Source of the DNA: Anarhynchus alexandrinus
Lineage: Eukaryota > Chordata > Aves > Charadriiformes > Charadriidae
DNA length: 64,000 bases
Direction: 5' to 3'
Assembly (NCBI GenBank): GCA_008711295.1
Contig: VUYV01000075.1
Coordinates: forward strand, 466,398 to 530,397
The notes under the pieces were generated by a model. The model did no database searches and was not told the DNA's origin. It saw nothing but the letters and a program-made list of their open reading frames with translations. Below, piece after piece: positions 50,467 to 62,519 of this stretch. The position numbers were made by a program, and so were the translations under genes. The number at the start of each line of letters is the position of its first letter. The stretch's first letter is position 1.

Positions 50467-52139
50467 TTTACATATTGCACATAGCTGATAAGGGTACATC
50501 CTATGTGAGTAAGCGTACTTGGGTCAGCCTGCCTGGGTGGGCACACTGAATTCAGGCGAAGGGTGGCAGAGAGCAGTGAGCAAGGAATGCACTGTGTGCT
50601 CAAACACAGTGTTTGGGGAACATCTGGGGACTGAGGACAATGTCCCGGTTTAATATTGTGGGGAAACCGTGTGTGCGGTCCACACACCCAGTCCCTGCTG
50701 CTGCCACTGGGGGTTATCAATCAACCATGTGTTGGGAGGAAAAATCCACACTATAAAAATGGCTACAGATTTCCTGAACTCACCATTATTACAACCATTT
50801 ATACCAAGGTGGCATGTGCCCAGAATAACCGGGAGTTACTCTAAACATTTCAGGATCAGGCTGTGACCTGTTAAAGGAGTCTGTATGTGGAGCAATTCCA
50901 TTTATTCCTGTGGAATTTCATTACATATTTTCCAGGGTACTCAAAAGAAGAGTTTTACTTGTTTATTTGTCACACCTCTTACATAAGCTTAACTCCATGG
51001 CTTTCGCTATTGTTGGAATAGCTGGGGCTTTTGTTTCCCCCAGGTGAGCAGCTGGAAACGCATGGAACCCTGAAAGCTGCGTAACAACACATTCAGCGTG
51101 GGGAGATGCTGCAGAGTGAATAAGGGGCAGTGGGTGACATTGCACCAAATAAGAGGAAACCTGTGGAAAAAGGGGACCCTGCCAAAGATTAATTTTGTCA
51201 GAAGGACAGGAGAGACTTAAATGAGTAGACAATTAAAAACCAAAATCCTTTTTGTTTTTTTTTATGCTTTTGAATCACTACCAGACACTTTTACACAGAT
51301 TTATTTATATCAGCCATCTGAGAATACCTCAGACCAATGAAACATTTCAGAACTGCGTTACGGGCAAGATTTACTGAAATTTTAAATAGTTTTTTCTTTT
51401 TTTTTTTTTTTTTAAATTAAGAATTACTTACTGATGAGACACAAGTGAAGAAGAATTACAGTCAATCGTTAAAAATAAATGTACTTATTCCGTTGTTGGG
51501 TTTCACTTGTTTCGCTGTCAGGCTCAGTAGTCCAATACTCTCATCTGCAGACTGCTTCCAGTAACTTGTGCAAAAGATAATGATTGAGGACGTATGGCCT
51601 AACACTAAAACATTTGCTATCCTGCGCTTTTTTTTGCAATGTCTTTCTTTTTACTTTTTGTTAACATATCCACACATAACCAAGTGTATCGATGCTGTGG
51701 TTAAGCCCCGTGCACCTGCTTGAGCTTACTTCCCTTCTCCCAATAGTCAAAACAAATCTCCGTTAAGATTAAATGGGAAGAAAATGAATAAGCAAGGAAA
51801 ACTGCATTAAAAAGAAGTCTCTCTGGAGCTGAGCAGAGCAGCGGGAGCCAGAAACACCTCTGCTCCACAGCCTCCTTTGTCCCTGACAGAGGCCAGTTGT
51901 GCGGGAAAAGCTTCCAAATCTGAGCACCAGCGTCTGCGGGTCCCTGCGCACTGACTGCTCACTCCAGGTCCTGGAGACTCTGGTTGCCTGAACCCACGCT
52001 GATGGTCTGAAGCCTCCTCAGCTGTTGAGATAAGTCTCTTCTGGTTCCCGTCGCCTTTAACATCGGTGTTGCACTGGCGAGTTACGGTTCTGCATTTTCC
52101 ACTCCGGTGAAGAGCCGCTCTGTAGAAGTGGTTTGATTT
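50467..52139. other. Non-coding DNA, no gene recognised
   Basis: Unique sequence with a T-rich tract at 51390-51413. No gene or family repeat was seen. Confidence 0.5.
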
Positions 52140-52335
52140 CATCATTTATAAATGCTCCTTTCCACTATGGCTTTAGCACACTCTGTGTCAGTGTGCGTTT
52201 AAGCTATCAACACCTGTATCTCAACTTACCCTCTGAATTATGTAGCAGTCGTAAGGGCTGCCTTTCGTAATGTCATCTTCATTAATCAGCCTTTTAATTT
52301 TGCGGTATATTGCTGCTAGGGGAGAAGAAATGCCT
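52140..52335. promoter_or_regulatory. Candidate conserved non-coding element
   Basis: Compact unique block with CTTCATTAATCAGCC (about 52278-52292), CTTTTAATTTTGCGG (about 52291-52305) and CACTCTGTGTCAGTGTG, which has a short internal inverted repeat. The texture is that of an enhancer, with no direct proof. Confidence 0.25.
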
Positions 52336-53795
52336 GATTTGGGCTTGGCTTTCACCATAGCTGTTTGCTTCCATACTTAAAGCAGTACTTTCTGTCGGAT
52401 GCAGGAACATGAAAAATGTCCCCTTAAAACCTCTATAACAAATTTTGGTCTATTTGTTCCCTTCTCCGTTAATTAAAGTAGTATACTGTTGCGGTCTTGC
52501 AGTAACAATGTAGCAGTGCTGAGGGTGAGATCTTATGGGCAGGGAAGGTGGTTTTAAGGTGGTTTTATTTTTTTTTGTTTTCCAGCAGAACTGGTCTGGC
52601 TGGCTCATGATCTCACATCTGCACACTCCCAAGCCCCAAGCCCCACACAGCCCGGCCAGTGTTCCCAGACTCCCAATTCCCTGGCAGGCAAGACAAGAGG
52701 CGCAGTCTGGCGACTCCTCTTTACATCCCTTGGGGTTTTAGACTGGTGGTCATGTTCTGTTTTTTTACGTACCCGCTTTTAGGACCTGTAGATAATTATA
52801 CTCTTTCCACTCTTCTGCCTCTGTATCTCACCTCTGGCATCATTAGGGTTTATTCTCACTCCTTTGACTCTTTTTTTGGGTACTTTCAGGCTCCAGTCCC
52901 ATTCTGCTCCCCCCCTTTTTTTTCTGCTCTCCCTTGTTTTCCAGAACTGAGAAGTTGCACATAGATCTGGCATGGCTTCGATGACCTCCTAGTCTAGGTG
53001 CCAAAAACACATATCTCTTCTACCTTTTCTTTCATCTGGTGCTCCCACACTCAATCATCTCCTTTCATCCTCCGTTCAGACTGATTTTAATATTCCTATT
53101 ACAGATTTCTACACATTCAGGATAATAGATAACTGTAGGAGACCTTGGTGGTCCCCATGAGGGATTTCTACAGTTCTCTGGAGATCTACTCTTTCTTTGA
53201 TTTTGGTAGTGGAGCTCTAGAGCTTTGCATCACTCTCAAAGAAACCTCTGCTCGATTCTGCTGGGACCAGTCATCTGACACTCAGTGACCCTGCTCCAGT
53301 CCATCTGCTTATTCCTTTGCATCCTCTCTGACTACCGAAGGCTTTTGGGTGTGCGTTTGCAGGTCTATCAATAATAAGGCTGGCAAATCTATTGGCTTAT
53401 TTTCACATATTTACAATCAGGCTGCATGTCCTTGACAGTCTCTTCTTCTTTCTGCACAAAAGGATACCTGAATATAACAAGTATTTGGCATCAGTGGAAG
53501 AGCTCTAAGTGTGTCTGGCCTAGAAGATCTGCTCACAATATCTTTTATTTACTCTTCTCCACAGTCCCACTACCTTGATACTATAAAAGAAAGCACTTAT
53601 TGGTGCAACTGCCTCTTGTTTGTGGATGTTACATTGGCATTTATTTATTATTATTAAAATGCTTATCTGTCAGCTGTTCCCACATCTGGTATCACTCCAC
53701 ATGCTTTAGTTTCTCACATTTAAGGAGTTCAAAGTTACACTGCACCTTCCTTTGGGGTAAGGAAACTTTGCTCCTGACTTCCATCATCTGTGTAT
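52336..53795. other. Non-coding DNA, no gene recognised
   Basis: Pyrimidine-rich in places (52900-53050). No recognisable gene or transposon. Confidence 0.5.
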
Positions 53796-54150
53796 ATCAT
53801 AGAATCATAGAAACATAGAACACTTTGGGTTGGAAGCGACCTTTAAAGGTCATCTAGTCCGACTCCCTTGCAATGAGCAAGGACATCTTCAACTAGATCA
53901 GGTTACTCAGAGACTCATCAAACATGATCTTGAATGTTTCCAGGGATGTGGCATCTACCACCCCTCTGGGCAACCTGTTCCAGTGTTTCATCACCCTCAT
54001 CGTAAAAAATTTCTTTCTTATACCTAGTCTAAATCTACCTTCTTTCAGTTTAAAGCCATTACCCCTTGTCCTATGGCAACAGGCCCTACTAAAAAGTTTG
54101 TCCCCATCTTTCTTATAAGCCCCCTTTAAGTACTAAAGTCTCCCCGGAGC
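53796..54150 (-). mobile_element. CR1 LINE 3' end, minus strand
   Basis: On the plus strand it opens with TCATAGAATCATAGAAACAT, the complement of the ATTCTATG terminal repeat, followed by TTTGGGTTGGAAGCGACCTT, a standard CR1 3' sequence. Further in, CACCCCTCTGGGCAACCTGT and TTTCTTTCTTATACCTAGTC are the complement of the end of CR1 ORF2 (the part encoding the C-terminal tail). It is more diverged than the copy at 50.3 kb and seems to belong to a different subfamily. The inner (5') edge near 54150 is approximate. Confidence 0.93.
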
Positions 54151-55368
54151 CTTCATATAGTGGAGAACTAGTTAAGTATTATACTATGTACTACTGCTGG
54201 GTGGCTTCAGTTGCCTTTGGCAGAAGACATAGTTGCTCATTGGATTCACTGAAAGGCACGGCAAGTACAGTTGTAGAGAGCACAGTGTCTGTACAAACAA
54301 AGATATTCTATAGTTTTCTGATTCATAACAGATCCAGTATTCGGTACTTCATGCAGAAACTCTGGAGAGTCATCTCATGTCTATCTGCCGCCAGGGACGC
54401 GACAGAGCTAGCTGTACAACAGGGGAGTGTACCCTGGCTATGTCTACGTTAGCAAGTAGCCCATCCCAGCAGGAGCTGATCTCTAGAGCAAAATGGTGCT
54501 GGGAACCCAACACCCATGTCATCTGCATTTTGGGGGGTTTGGGAGGTTTGGTCTGTATGTAGTCGGGTCCTGGGGAATAAACTCCAATTACCGATTGGTG
54601 TGCACCAAGTCAGCTCCTGGTGCACAGCTTCCACTGGTGCATGATAGTCATCAGATTTATGTGATGATACACACCTGGTCTGAGCCGAAAGGCTGGTGTG
54701 GACACATGGCTGTGCCCAGTATGGGCTGGCTGCAGCGTCCTCTTCTTTGGGAGCAGGGGGGAGAAAGGGAGAAGAATTATGACTGGAAGGGGTGGAGAGG
54801 AGTTGTTTATATGGGCTATAGTAGATACCTAATTTAAACACTGACATTGGGAGGCTGATAGCTCTAGGCTTTCTGCATGGAGGTATTCTTTGTTAGGGGG
54901 AGATTCAGAAAAAGATTCTAAATTAGATAATGGACCCTTTGAGGGACCTGCTCCTACCCCTAGGTGAGGCGGTGAGGCGGTGAGCCTAGCCTCACAAACG
55001 AGAAATGTAAGTGTGGTGGTACGCTCAGCAGCGTGGATGTCCGTCCAGGACTTGGACTCCTTAACGTAAATGGGGAGACTGGCATGTGACCCCACCTGAA
55101 AATTAATTCCCAAGGTCAGGCCTTTGAAAACATCTAGTGAAGAAGGCAGGCAATTACTAAGCACTTCAAGTGTGGTGACGCATCTAAATTCATTTCCCAC
55201 TGACAAATGTCGGGCACTTCCACCCGAGCGTCTCACTCAGGGATAGAGCGTACTCTGCTGCTCTGGTTTGGGGGCGGTGGGGACACCGGAGGCTTTCAAA
55301 TTTTACATCGGGGATTTATGGCATGCATGTGCATCAGAAGCATGGTTAATTGTGAGCTGTGATTTTTA
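54151..55368. other. Non-coding DNA, no gene recognised
   Basis: Unique sequence. A short triplicated GGTGAGGC unit lies at about 54963-54984. Frames of 114-135 codons on both strands lack recognisable domains. Confidence 0.5.
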
Positions 55369-55455
55369 GGATCATAGGATAATTCAGGAAGAAAAGGACC
55401 TCAGTAGGTCACCTAGTCCACCTCTAAATGGGGTCAGCTCTGCAACTGACCCATA
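55369..55455 (-). mobile_element. Old CR1 LINE 3' fragment, minus strand
   Basis: Plus-strand sequence GGATCATAGGATAATTCAGG, then AAAAGGACCTCAGTAGGTCA and CCTAGTCCACCTCTAAATGG, follows the complement of a CR1 3' end (AGAATCATAGAAT, GGAAAAGACCT, ATCTAGTCCAACC) with many changes. It is a short, old copy. Confidence 0.75.
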
Positions 55456-57358
55456 TACATTTACAGCTGTATATGTCCTGTAATTCCTAGTGAACGTTGA
55501 TTTTTTCCCCTGTACAATACACTTTGTTTAATACTAAGGGTAGGTGTAGATTAAGGAGTCTACACTACTTATTATTTGTAAAAGTGTAATTTTAACAGAC
55601 TGAAAAAACATTGCTAATATTCTATAAATAGTTTTGCTTGGCAAACAAATTTCAGAAATTTTGATACTCATTGTGGAAAGTCATTACTTTGTCATTCTTT
55701 ACATTGAATATGGCTTCTAGTAGCAGATCTAAATCTGACATCTTCTGTCACACATCTAACTCAGAGACAGAAAAAAATAATTACTGTTGAGCCTTGTTAC
55801 TGATCGATTGTCTAATAGAAAAACAAAACCAAAGCAACGTTAAGAAATGTCTGTTCAACCACCCCTGCCAAAAATCTTTCTTAAACTACAATTTAGGATT
55901 AGCAAATATGCTCATACAATTTTTCTCCCAATGGGCCTGTTTTGTTTTAAAATCATTTTAGAAGTAATAGAAATTTGAAGTATGCACAATTTACATTTGA
56001 CATTTCATTCAATCTATCTATTATATAAGGATGATGTATCTGAATACGAAGGATCTTGAGGCATAGGAAGATTGCCTGGTAATGCACAAATAGACCACAA
56101 AGGGAGTTTTCTTTTCTCTCGTTCACATTATAATTCTCTGAAGGACAGTATCATTTTTATATCTCCTCCCTCAAGCAGCATGAAGTCTGTGTCCACAGAG
56201 CCTGAATATTTGCCATGGGAAAATAAAACAACAAAGAGAAAAAAAAAAAAACAACTGGTTTGAAAAATCTTAGAAAGTAAGGGACAAAAAACACAACCAT
56301 GTTTAGCGGTTGTTACTAGTAAGTTATTTTTAAAATTAATTACATCTGTGTGCTTCTGGAAAAACAATCACATGAGCTATTACGTCAAAATTTAAATAAG
56401 GAAAATTATTCAGAGCGCTCCAATGCATTTTACTCGTGTATTCACAAAAAGTAGGAATTAGTCAGCCCCAAATGTTTAGGTATACATTTGACTGTCCAAA
56501 CTATGAATACAGTAGTCCTCGACACTTACTCCCTGCGCATCATGTTGTGTAGGCACACAAAGCGAGAGCAAGTGGGAGCTGAGGTGCTGGTCCGTGCGTT
56601 TCCATGGCCGAGGTCTACGGTCACTCCGCTCTGTCTGCGGGTGGCAGAAGGATGTAACTTCTGGCAGAGGAACAGCAATAAACAGCTGGTGATGGTGACT
56701 TCTTAAACTGTTCCAGCTAGGTCTGCCAGATTTAATCTGTTCCTACCTTCTTTTGCTGAAATGGAAAAAAACCCCCACCACCCAATTTCTAATTACTTAA
56801 ACCCACCCCCTTGAATGCACTCTCTAATTTGAGGTGCCTCACCTTTTGGTTATTTAGGAGATATGCGGGACATGACTTTTTAAAGAGCACCGTACTTAAC
56901 AACTTATAAGAGTTGAAGACTACAGGAACTGACAACACATGCCATGGTTTTAATTCTGGACACATTGACGCAAATTAGAGAGGGAACAGAGACACGTAAA
57001 TGACTGTGCACCTTTAAAGCCTGGGCTCTGCTCTTCCCAACCACCCCAGTAAAGGATTTGTGCATCTTCTCTGCTCTTCGGTGTTTCAGTCTTAAGAAGT
57101 GCAATTATTTTTGGATCACTGGTGGTCCGGACCAATGTGGCAAGCAGAACAGATGAGATCATAGAATCACAGAGATGGGTCAGTCTGGCAGACAGCAGCA
57201 ATTATTAATTATTATTTCCTTGTAATCTAGTAAGGGCTTGTTTAGTGAGGGGCAAAAACCCCACAGAGATGCTGTGAAGATACTTTCCGGCATTTGGCTC
57301 ATGAGAACAAGATGGGATGAGCTCTGTGGCCAAAGGCAGGGAGAAAAAAAAAAAAAGA
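55456..57358. other. Non-coding DNA, no gene recognised
   Basis: AT-rich unique sequence. ATCATAGAATCACAGAGATGG at about 57159-57179 could be the last bases of another minus-strand CR1, but the sequence after it does not continue the match. An A12 run lies at about 56239-56250. Confidence 0.5.
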
Positions 57359-57359
57359 N
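57359..57359. other. Single ambiguous base
   Basis: One N lies right after an A13 run (57344-57356). It is most likely a base-calling or consensus problem caused by the homopolymer. Confidence 0.95.
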
Positions 57360-57779
57360 GTTAAACTTATTATCTGTGTTATGGAAAATGCCTAAGGGTC
57401 CCAAGGAACATGGAACTGCCAAGCAGTAGACACAACAAAAATAGAAGCAATGCCCTAAACTTTATAGACTGCATAGATAAGGCAGACAAATGAAGGCAAA
57501 ATGTTCTCTTGTAATTCCCATCTTGCAGGTGGGAAACTGAGGCAAAAAGATTAAAAAGTGACTCAACAGCACATGGGAAAACTGTGGCAAAGCCAGAGTT
57601 CTCTGTCAGGTCACAAACCCCAGATATTCCCCGGACTTCAGTGGCATAATCACCAAACCCTCTTTTGTACCCAAACTCTTGTCCTTCTGGCTTTCACGGG
57701 TGTTTTTTATCTGCACCAAGACTTTCATGGTACTGCAGAGCTGGCCTCCTGATTTCTTTTTTTCTGTACTAAAGCTTAC
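57360..57779. other. Non-coding DNA, no gene recognised
   Basis: Unique sequence without recognisable coding or repeat content. Confidence 0.5.
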
Positions 57780-57801
57780 ATATATATATATATATATATA
57801 T
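57780..57801. repeat. (AT)10 dinucleotide repeat
   Basis: A perfect run of AT units, a likely length-variable microsatellite. Confidence 0.95.
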
Positions 57802-59734
57802 TTATAGTGCTTGATGTCACACCTTAGATCAAAGTGTGTCTCCTTTCAAAGGCAACCAGTTAAACTCCAGGCGGGTTGAGCTGACCCTTCTCCTTCCCCG
57901 GCGCAACCCTCCGAATACTTGATCCAGTCACGGGAAGGACAGTGATGGCTCGGAGAAAGGCCGCCATGACCTCTGCTAATACTAACAAGTTTCACTCCCC
58001 GTGAACGCAGCAAGGATTCATTAGCGCAGGGAGGATCCAAAAAAATACATAGGATGAAGAAAATTAGGCAAATTAAAGATGCGCTCAATTTTGCCTCCTC
58101 TAAAACGGATTCCCAGAGGAGCGCTGTCAGTTTAACTAGTTTAAAAAGCTGCGGTGTCTAGAGGCGATGTACTTAACTGTTCCCTTCCTCCTTGCACTTT
58201 TAGCACCCAGCTCCTTGTCTTTTTCTAGTTGCCAAAAGGATTTATGCAGGGTTGTTGGGGTTTTTCCCCCCCCCTACAGCCCACGACGGGCGCTTTGCAC
58301 GTTTTCCCGAGACCTTTGGCCCCCGTCCCCGGGCTTGCCTCCAGGAGGAACCGGCCAGCCCTCACCCACCAGCGGCCACGCAGCTGCGGCAAAGCTGCTC
58401 TCTGGGTTACCCGAGCCTGGAAAGGCACTCAGGGTCTCCGAAGCCTTTCATATCCCTCCAGTTGCTCTTTAATGCAGAAAGCAGGAGTGTCCCACCGTAG
58501 TAATCAATTGACGCTCTCCTTGAGCGGGGTCCATACGAGGGTTTCCTTGGAACCTCCCTGCAGCAGGCAGGCGAACCACCGAGAGCTGATAATCTTCTAA
58601 TTAATAACACGGAGTTAGTGAATAACTCATGCTTTACAAATAAGTCAGCACATGGAGGTCTCAAGACCCCAGTGTATCCAAAGGAAGCCCGAGAGAAACT
58701 AATTGACATCTGTGGGGGCTACAAGGTCTGTTGGCTAGCCTTGCAGCTCTCCACAGCTGCTCACGCGTACCCAGAGGAGCTAAGGGGAGGCTGCAGGCGG
58801 CCAATTTTTAAACAAAACCAGAAACCTCCACAGCCTCGTCAATGGGTGAATATTTGCGCACGTGGACACGCAGTGAGGGGTGTAAACGGGAGCGCCCGGC
58901 ACGATTTGGGCATGCAGCAGCCTAAATCCTGCTTATTTAGCAACGTTGAGGACAGAATTCCCCTCTTTAAGGAAAAATTAATGAATAAACGCTCTTCTCT
59001 TTGGCAGTGACTCCCATCCCCCTGTCCCAAAAGGAGCAGCATTACTATGCCATTAAACCTTTTCCTTCCCACAGCTTTTCCTCGCTCAGCATTAAATGAG
59101 GACCCAGCACAGCAGAGGGACCTGCAGACGTCAGCCCTGGGCCTCCATTTCCTTGGGGCTGATATCAGGAGACCAAACTATTTCTGAAGAGCACATCCTT
59201 ACTGCTGAGCAGCTGAGCCCTCGTGAGCGGACCTTGGGCAAACCACTGGTGGGGCACTTCTTGCCGCAGAGGTGAGGGGAAAGTGCCACTGAGAAAAAAA
59301 AAAAGAGTATCAGCTGGGAAAATAAGCCCCAAAGCCCCTCCAGTTAGGGGAGAGGAAGGAAAATATTTCTTTTTGCTGCTTCTGGTGCCAGCAGCCCCAC
59401 CAGCATCACCCTTGGTGCTGGAGGGTAGTCCCACCACTTCCCAGGTGTCCCAGGACCATCGCCTCTGGGTGCTCCTTGGAGGCCAGCACCATCCCAGGGC
59501 CCTCAGCATCGCACAGGCTCTGGGGGTGACGGCTCCCCCAGGCCGGGCAAAGGCTGTATGTAACCCGCAGCCCCAAACCCCCGCCTGCACCACTGCTCTC
59601 CTCGCAGCACAAACAGCAGCAGGGCAGCTTAAATCAGTCGTTTCAAAAGTTGGAGATTTCACACAACAAGCGCGGGGAACCTTTGAAATGGCAGTAAAAC
59701 ACATGGCAGAGTTTCAGTTTTCCCTGTGTTTCTA
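57802..59734. other. Non-coding DNA, partly GC-rich
   Basis: Moderately GC-rich with some CpG near 58270-58400 and a C-run near 58266-58275. Open frames up to about 180 codons overlap on both strands (59165-59735) but have no recognisable domain. No transposon was seen. Confidence 0.5.
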
Positions 59735-59975
59735 AGTCGAGTCAAGTCTAGTCTTCAAGCGTTTCTAAATCCAATTCATCTACAGAAAGCCTGCGCGTTT
59801 GCGAGTAATTAGCTTGGAAGATCTCTTTGTTGCCTCAGCCTGGCTCTGTGTAATACGCTCTGGTGAGTCAGAGAATTTAGTTCACTTAGAATGGGGTCAC
59901 GTTAAGAAACAAGCCTGCAATCCTCAAATTGCCTCTGTCATTGGAAAAAAATAAACCTTGCTCTTTCAAATCCTA
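59735..59975. promoter_or_regulatory. Candidate regulatory element
   Basis: Non-repetitive block with GTAATTAGC (59805-59813), AATCCAATTCATC and TGAGTCAGAG (59863-59872, AP-1-like TGAGTCA). It lies 1.6 kb left of the CpG island, a usual place for proximal enhancers. Function inferred. Confidence 0.32.
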
Positions 59976-60949
59976 TTTACAGAGGCACAACGCAAGCCCC
60001 CGCCAGCATAAGTGTCATGACCTGCTGCACGTGGTAGGTGCTCCCCAGGGCTGTGTCCTGTCCCATCCACAGGCGGTTCCCAGTGTTAAGTGAAGCCAAG
60101 GGTGAAGTGTGGGCACAATATAAGGGAAAACCACAAGGACGGGATGTTCCAGGAGTAGCGAAACACTAGGGAAATTAGGAGTGGGATGCATGTGTCTGAG
60201 AGAGGTTTCGATATGCGATTCAAGGGCTGAGCGTATTAGATGAAGTTTGTCGCATCACTTATCCCACCGGTTTTCCTCTGCCAGAGCACGGCTGTCTGAC
60301 TACTTCCACTCTTCCTTTTTTGCGCTAGACACGGGGCTGCGTTGAGGTGAAGGGCAGCCGAGCTCAGGCAAAGCTGAGGGTGTCTCCTCTGGGCAAACAT
60401 CCCTCGCGCCGGCGGATTTGCTGATGTCGTTTCGCTCTGAAGAAAGTTGAGGATGTTTGTGGGGGGACGGCAGCCTTGCTGTGGGGCTGGTACCCCAGGG
60501 AACACTGCTGGCGGCACCCCCCAGGCTGCCTCCCGGGAGGGTAGCCCACCGAGGGGGCCGGAGAGCACAGTAGGGAATTAGGAACCTTTTCACGCTGATG
60601 CTCACAAGGTAGAAAGCCAGTAACCCCTTCTTCTCCAAAGAGGGGAAGGAAGAGAGGGCAGAGGAAGGAGGAGAGGGCAGGCTGCTTCTTGTACTACTTT
60701 GCAGACACGTCCCCAAGCCCCACTCCATGTTATTCTCGCCACCGACCCCTTAGAGCCTCATTTGGCAAGGGGGCTAAAAAGCACATCAGACTGCTGTCGT
60801 CTAACTCGGTCGCACCACTCACTCGCTTCTACCTAGAGCTACTGTTCCCGGGCTTCCCACCTCTCCGAGTCTCACCTACAATAATCCCTATCATAAGCAC
60901 CTCTGCATAACCCCCCTCTGTAGGACACGGGGGGAAGCCCTGCCTGCTG
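59976..60949. other. Non-coding DNA, GC-rich in the middle
   Basis: A GC-rich stretch with some CpG lies near 60380-60565. No exon was recognised. Minus-strand frames of 110 and 142 codons overlap one another here and have no known domain. Confidence 0.5.
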
Positions 60950-61440
60950 CCGGCGGTAGAATGTCTCCATTGTGGCCCCGTGCAGGCGCTGTATATAATC
61001 TTTCTCTGCCAATATATGTCTTCGTGAGCTGCCCCCCCCCCTTCCCCCTCCCGAAAATAAAACGACTATTCTTTTCTGGTTTAAGTAGATTTCGTGCAAT
61101 AAAAAACATTTTATTGCTTCCAGTAATTGGTATTTAATTTGCAGGCCTTTACAACTTGCAAAGAACAGACTACTTTTGCCGGAGAGCTGGTATGTGTGTG
61201 CACTTTGTGGATTTTATTCCACTGGCACTTGCTTAGTTGACTGGTGTAAAACGATACAATTATGGTTTTGCAATCAGAAAGGCTGCAGATAAAGACCTGG
61301 AGAGACGTTATAAGGTCCTGGGTCCAATTTGAAGCAGCAGGCAAGACAATATAATTTTAGGGGGCGCTGCCAGCCTCAGACATCAAAACTTGACTCCTGT
61401 TAAGTGTTTTCCATTTTACTGTCAAAATATCAAAGGCTGT
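60950..61440. promoter_or_regulatory. Candidate promoter-proximal conserved block
   Basis: Unique AT-rich sequence just left of the CpG island, with CAGTAATTGGTATTTAATTTG (61121-61141), TGCAATAAAAAAC, GGTTTTGCAATCAG and GACGTTATAAGG. It has the compact, repeat-free look of conserved promoter-proximal DNA. A C-run (about 61032-61041) is the only simple sequence. Confidence 0.33.
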
Positions 61441-62047
61441 TATTTAAACCCGGAGTCTCTTAAAGTTGATTTTCTTTCTCTCTCCTTCTCCCCCACCTCT
61501 TTTTTTCCCTGTAACTACCCCGATAAACGCGAGGCGAGGTAACCCGTGAAATGTTAGCCCCCTCGCTCCCCGCCTCGCCGTGCAGCAGCCCTTAATCCCT
61601 TTTTTGGGGTGAAATCTCTCTCCGGCCCGGCCCCATCCCTTCCGACGGCTGCCGGGCGGAGGGGGGGGTTCTCTGCCCGTCGAGGGCCGCGGCAGCCGGG
61701 GCCGGGGCCAGCTCAGGAGGGACCGGGGGATGGGGGGTGGGGGCGGCTCGATCCTTTCTCGGGGGACACGCCGCTGCGGCACCCACCGATTTCACCCCCC
61801 GCGGGGGGATCGGGGCAGAGCTCAGCAGCAGGGACCGGCCGGCACACCTCGCCCACCCGCGGCTTCCACGAGTGGGGAGCGGGGACAAGGGGTGCCGTCC
61901 GCCCTGCGCCTCCCCTGGGCACGGCTGCAAATCTGCCGTTAACACGCCGTTTTCCCCGACGGGCCGGACCGGGCCGAGCGCGGATGCAGCCCCGGGCAGG
62001 GCAGCATCCCGCCCCGTCTGACACGGGGGCAGCGGGGGGGCGGCGGA

Positions 62048-62075
62048 GACGGGACGGGACGGGACGGGACGGGGC
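62048..62075 (+). repeat. GGGAC tandem repeat with G-quadruplex potential
   Basis: GAC is followed by four GGGAC units, then GGGGCGG and further G-runs (GGAGGGTGGGG, TTGGGGGG) up to about 62095. At least four runs of three or more G within about 30 bases meet the usual G-quadruplex pattern, inside the CpG island. Confidence 0.9.
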
Positions 62076-62139
62076 GGAGGGTGGGGTTGGGGGGCATCCC
62101 GCCGCTGAGCCCCGCCAGATTCGCGGAGTGGGGGCTCGC

Positions 62140-62248
62140 AGGGCTTGTGCGTGTTTGTGCGTGTGTCTGTGCACGCGTGTCCGTGTGCACGGATCCCTCT
62201 GTGTGCGTGTGTCCGCGCGCGCGTGAGTGTCCACGCGTGTGCGTACTT
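62140..62248. repeat. Alternating TG/CG-rich tract
   Basis: The sequence is dominated by alternating pyrimidine and purine (TGTGCGTGTT, CCGCGCGCGCGTG, CACGCGTGTGCG). Such DNA can adopt the Z form under supercoiling, which fits a position inside a promoter-like island. It is imperfect and not a simple microsatellite. Confidence 0.8.
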
Positions 62249-62512
62249 CCCCAGGTCTGCGGGGACTTAGGGACCTACCTACCGCCGGAGGAGGCGAGCA
62301 CCAGCTGGGAAAGACCTTTCAAAAACACGCGTGTCGTTTCCAGCTTGCTTTCAGCGTGGGGTGACGGCGGAGCTCACGCCGCTGCGGCGGAGCGCGGGTC
62401 AGCGGGGCGCCCGCGGGTCCCCGCGGGGGCTCCGGCACCCACCCAGGGCCACCGCGCCTCCCCCTCCGCCCACGGCCGTGGGCAGCGAAATAGGCAGCCT
62501 GTACCTTATTCT

Positions 62513-62519
62513 TATATAA
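62513..62519. promoter_or_regulatory. TATA-like motif at edge of CpG island
   Basis: TATATAA occurs in CTTATATAAAAATG immediately right of the GC-rich island. The core is nearly symmetric, so it could serve either strand: plus-strand initiation would start near 62545, minus-strand initiation near 62480 inside the island. A potential splice donor (TAGGTAAAT) follows at about 62525-62533. These are weak signals without transcript data. Confidence 0.3.

Larger units (their letters stand above)
61515..62490. promoter_or_regulatory. CpG island, probable promoter region
   Basis: Nearly 1 kb of GC-rich DNA with CpG at high density (GGCCGCGG, CGGGCCGG, GCGCGCGCG and similar). It is by far the strongest island in the window and contrasts with AT-rich DNA on both sides. 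Islands like this usually mark promoters of housekeeping or developmental genes, often in both directions. Long open frames on both strands (up to 205 codons, e.g. 61609-62226 plus) arise because GC-rich DNA has few stops; none has a recognisable domain. A TATA-like motif sits at its right edge. No gene is identified; the first exon may be non-coding or the gene may lie outside the window. Confidence 0.7.

Noticed and set aside
57159..57185. Possible CR1 3' end on the minus strand
   Set aside because: ATCATAGAATCACAGAGATGG fits the terminal repeat, but the following bases do not continue as CR1.
61609..62234. Long open frames on both strands in the CpG island
   Set aside because: Explained by GC richness; proline/arginine/glycine-rich translations in all frames and no conserved motif.
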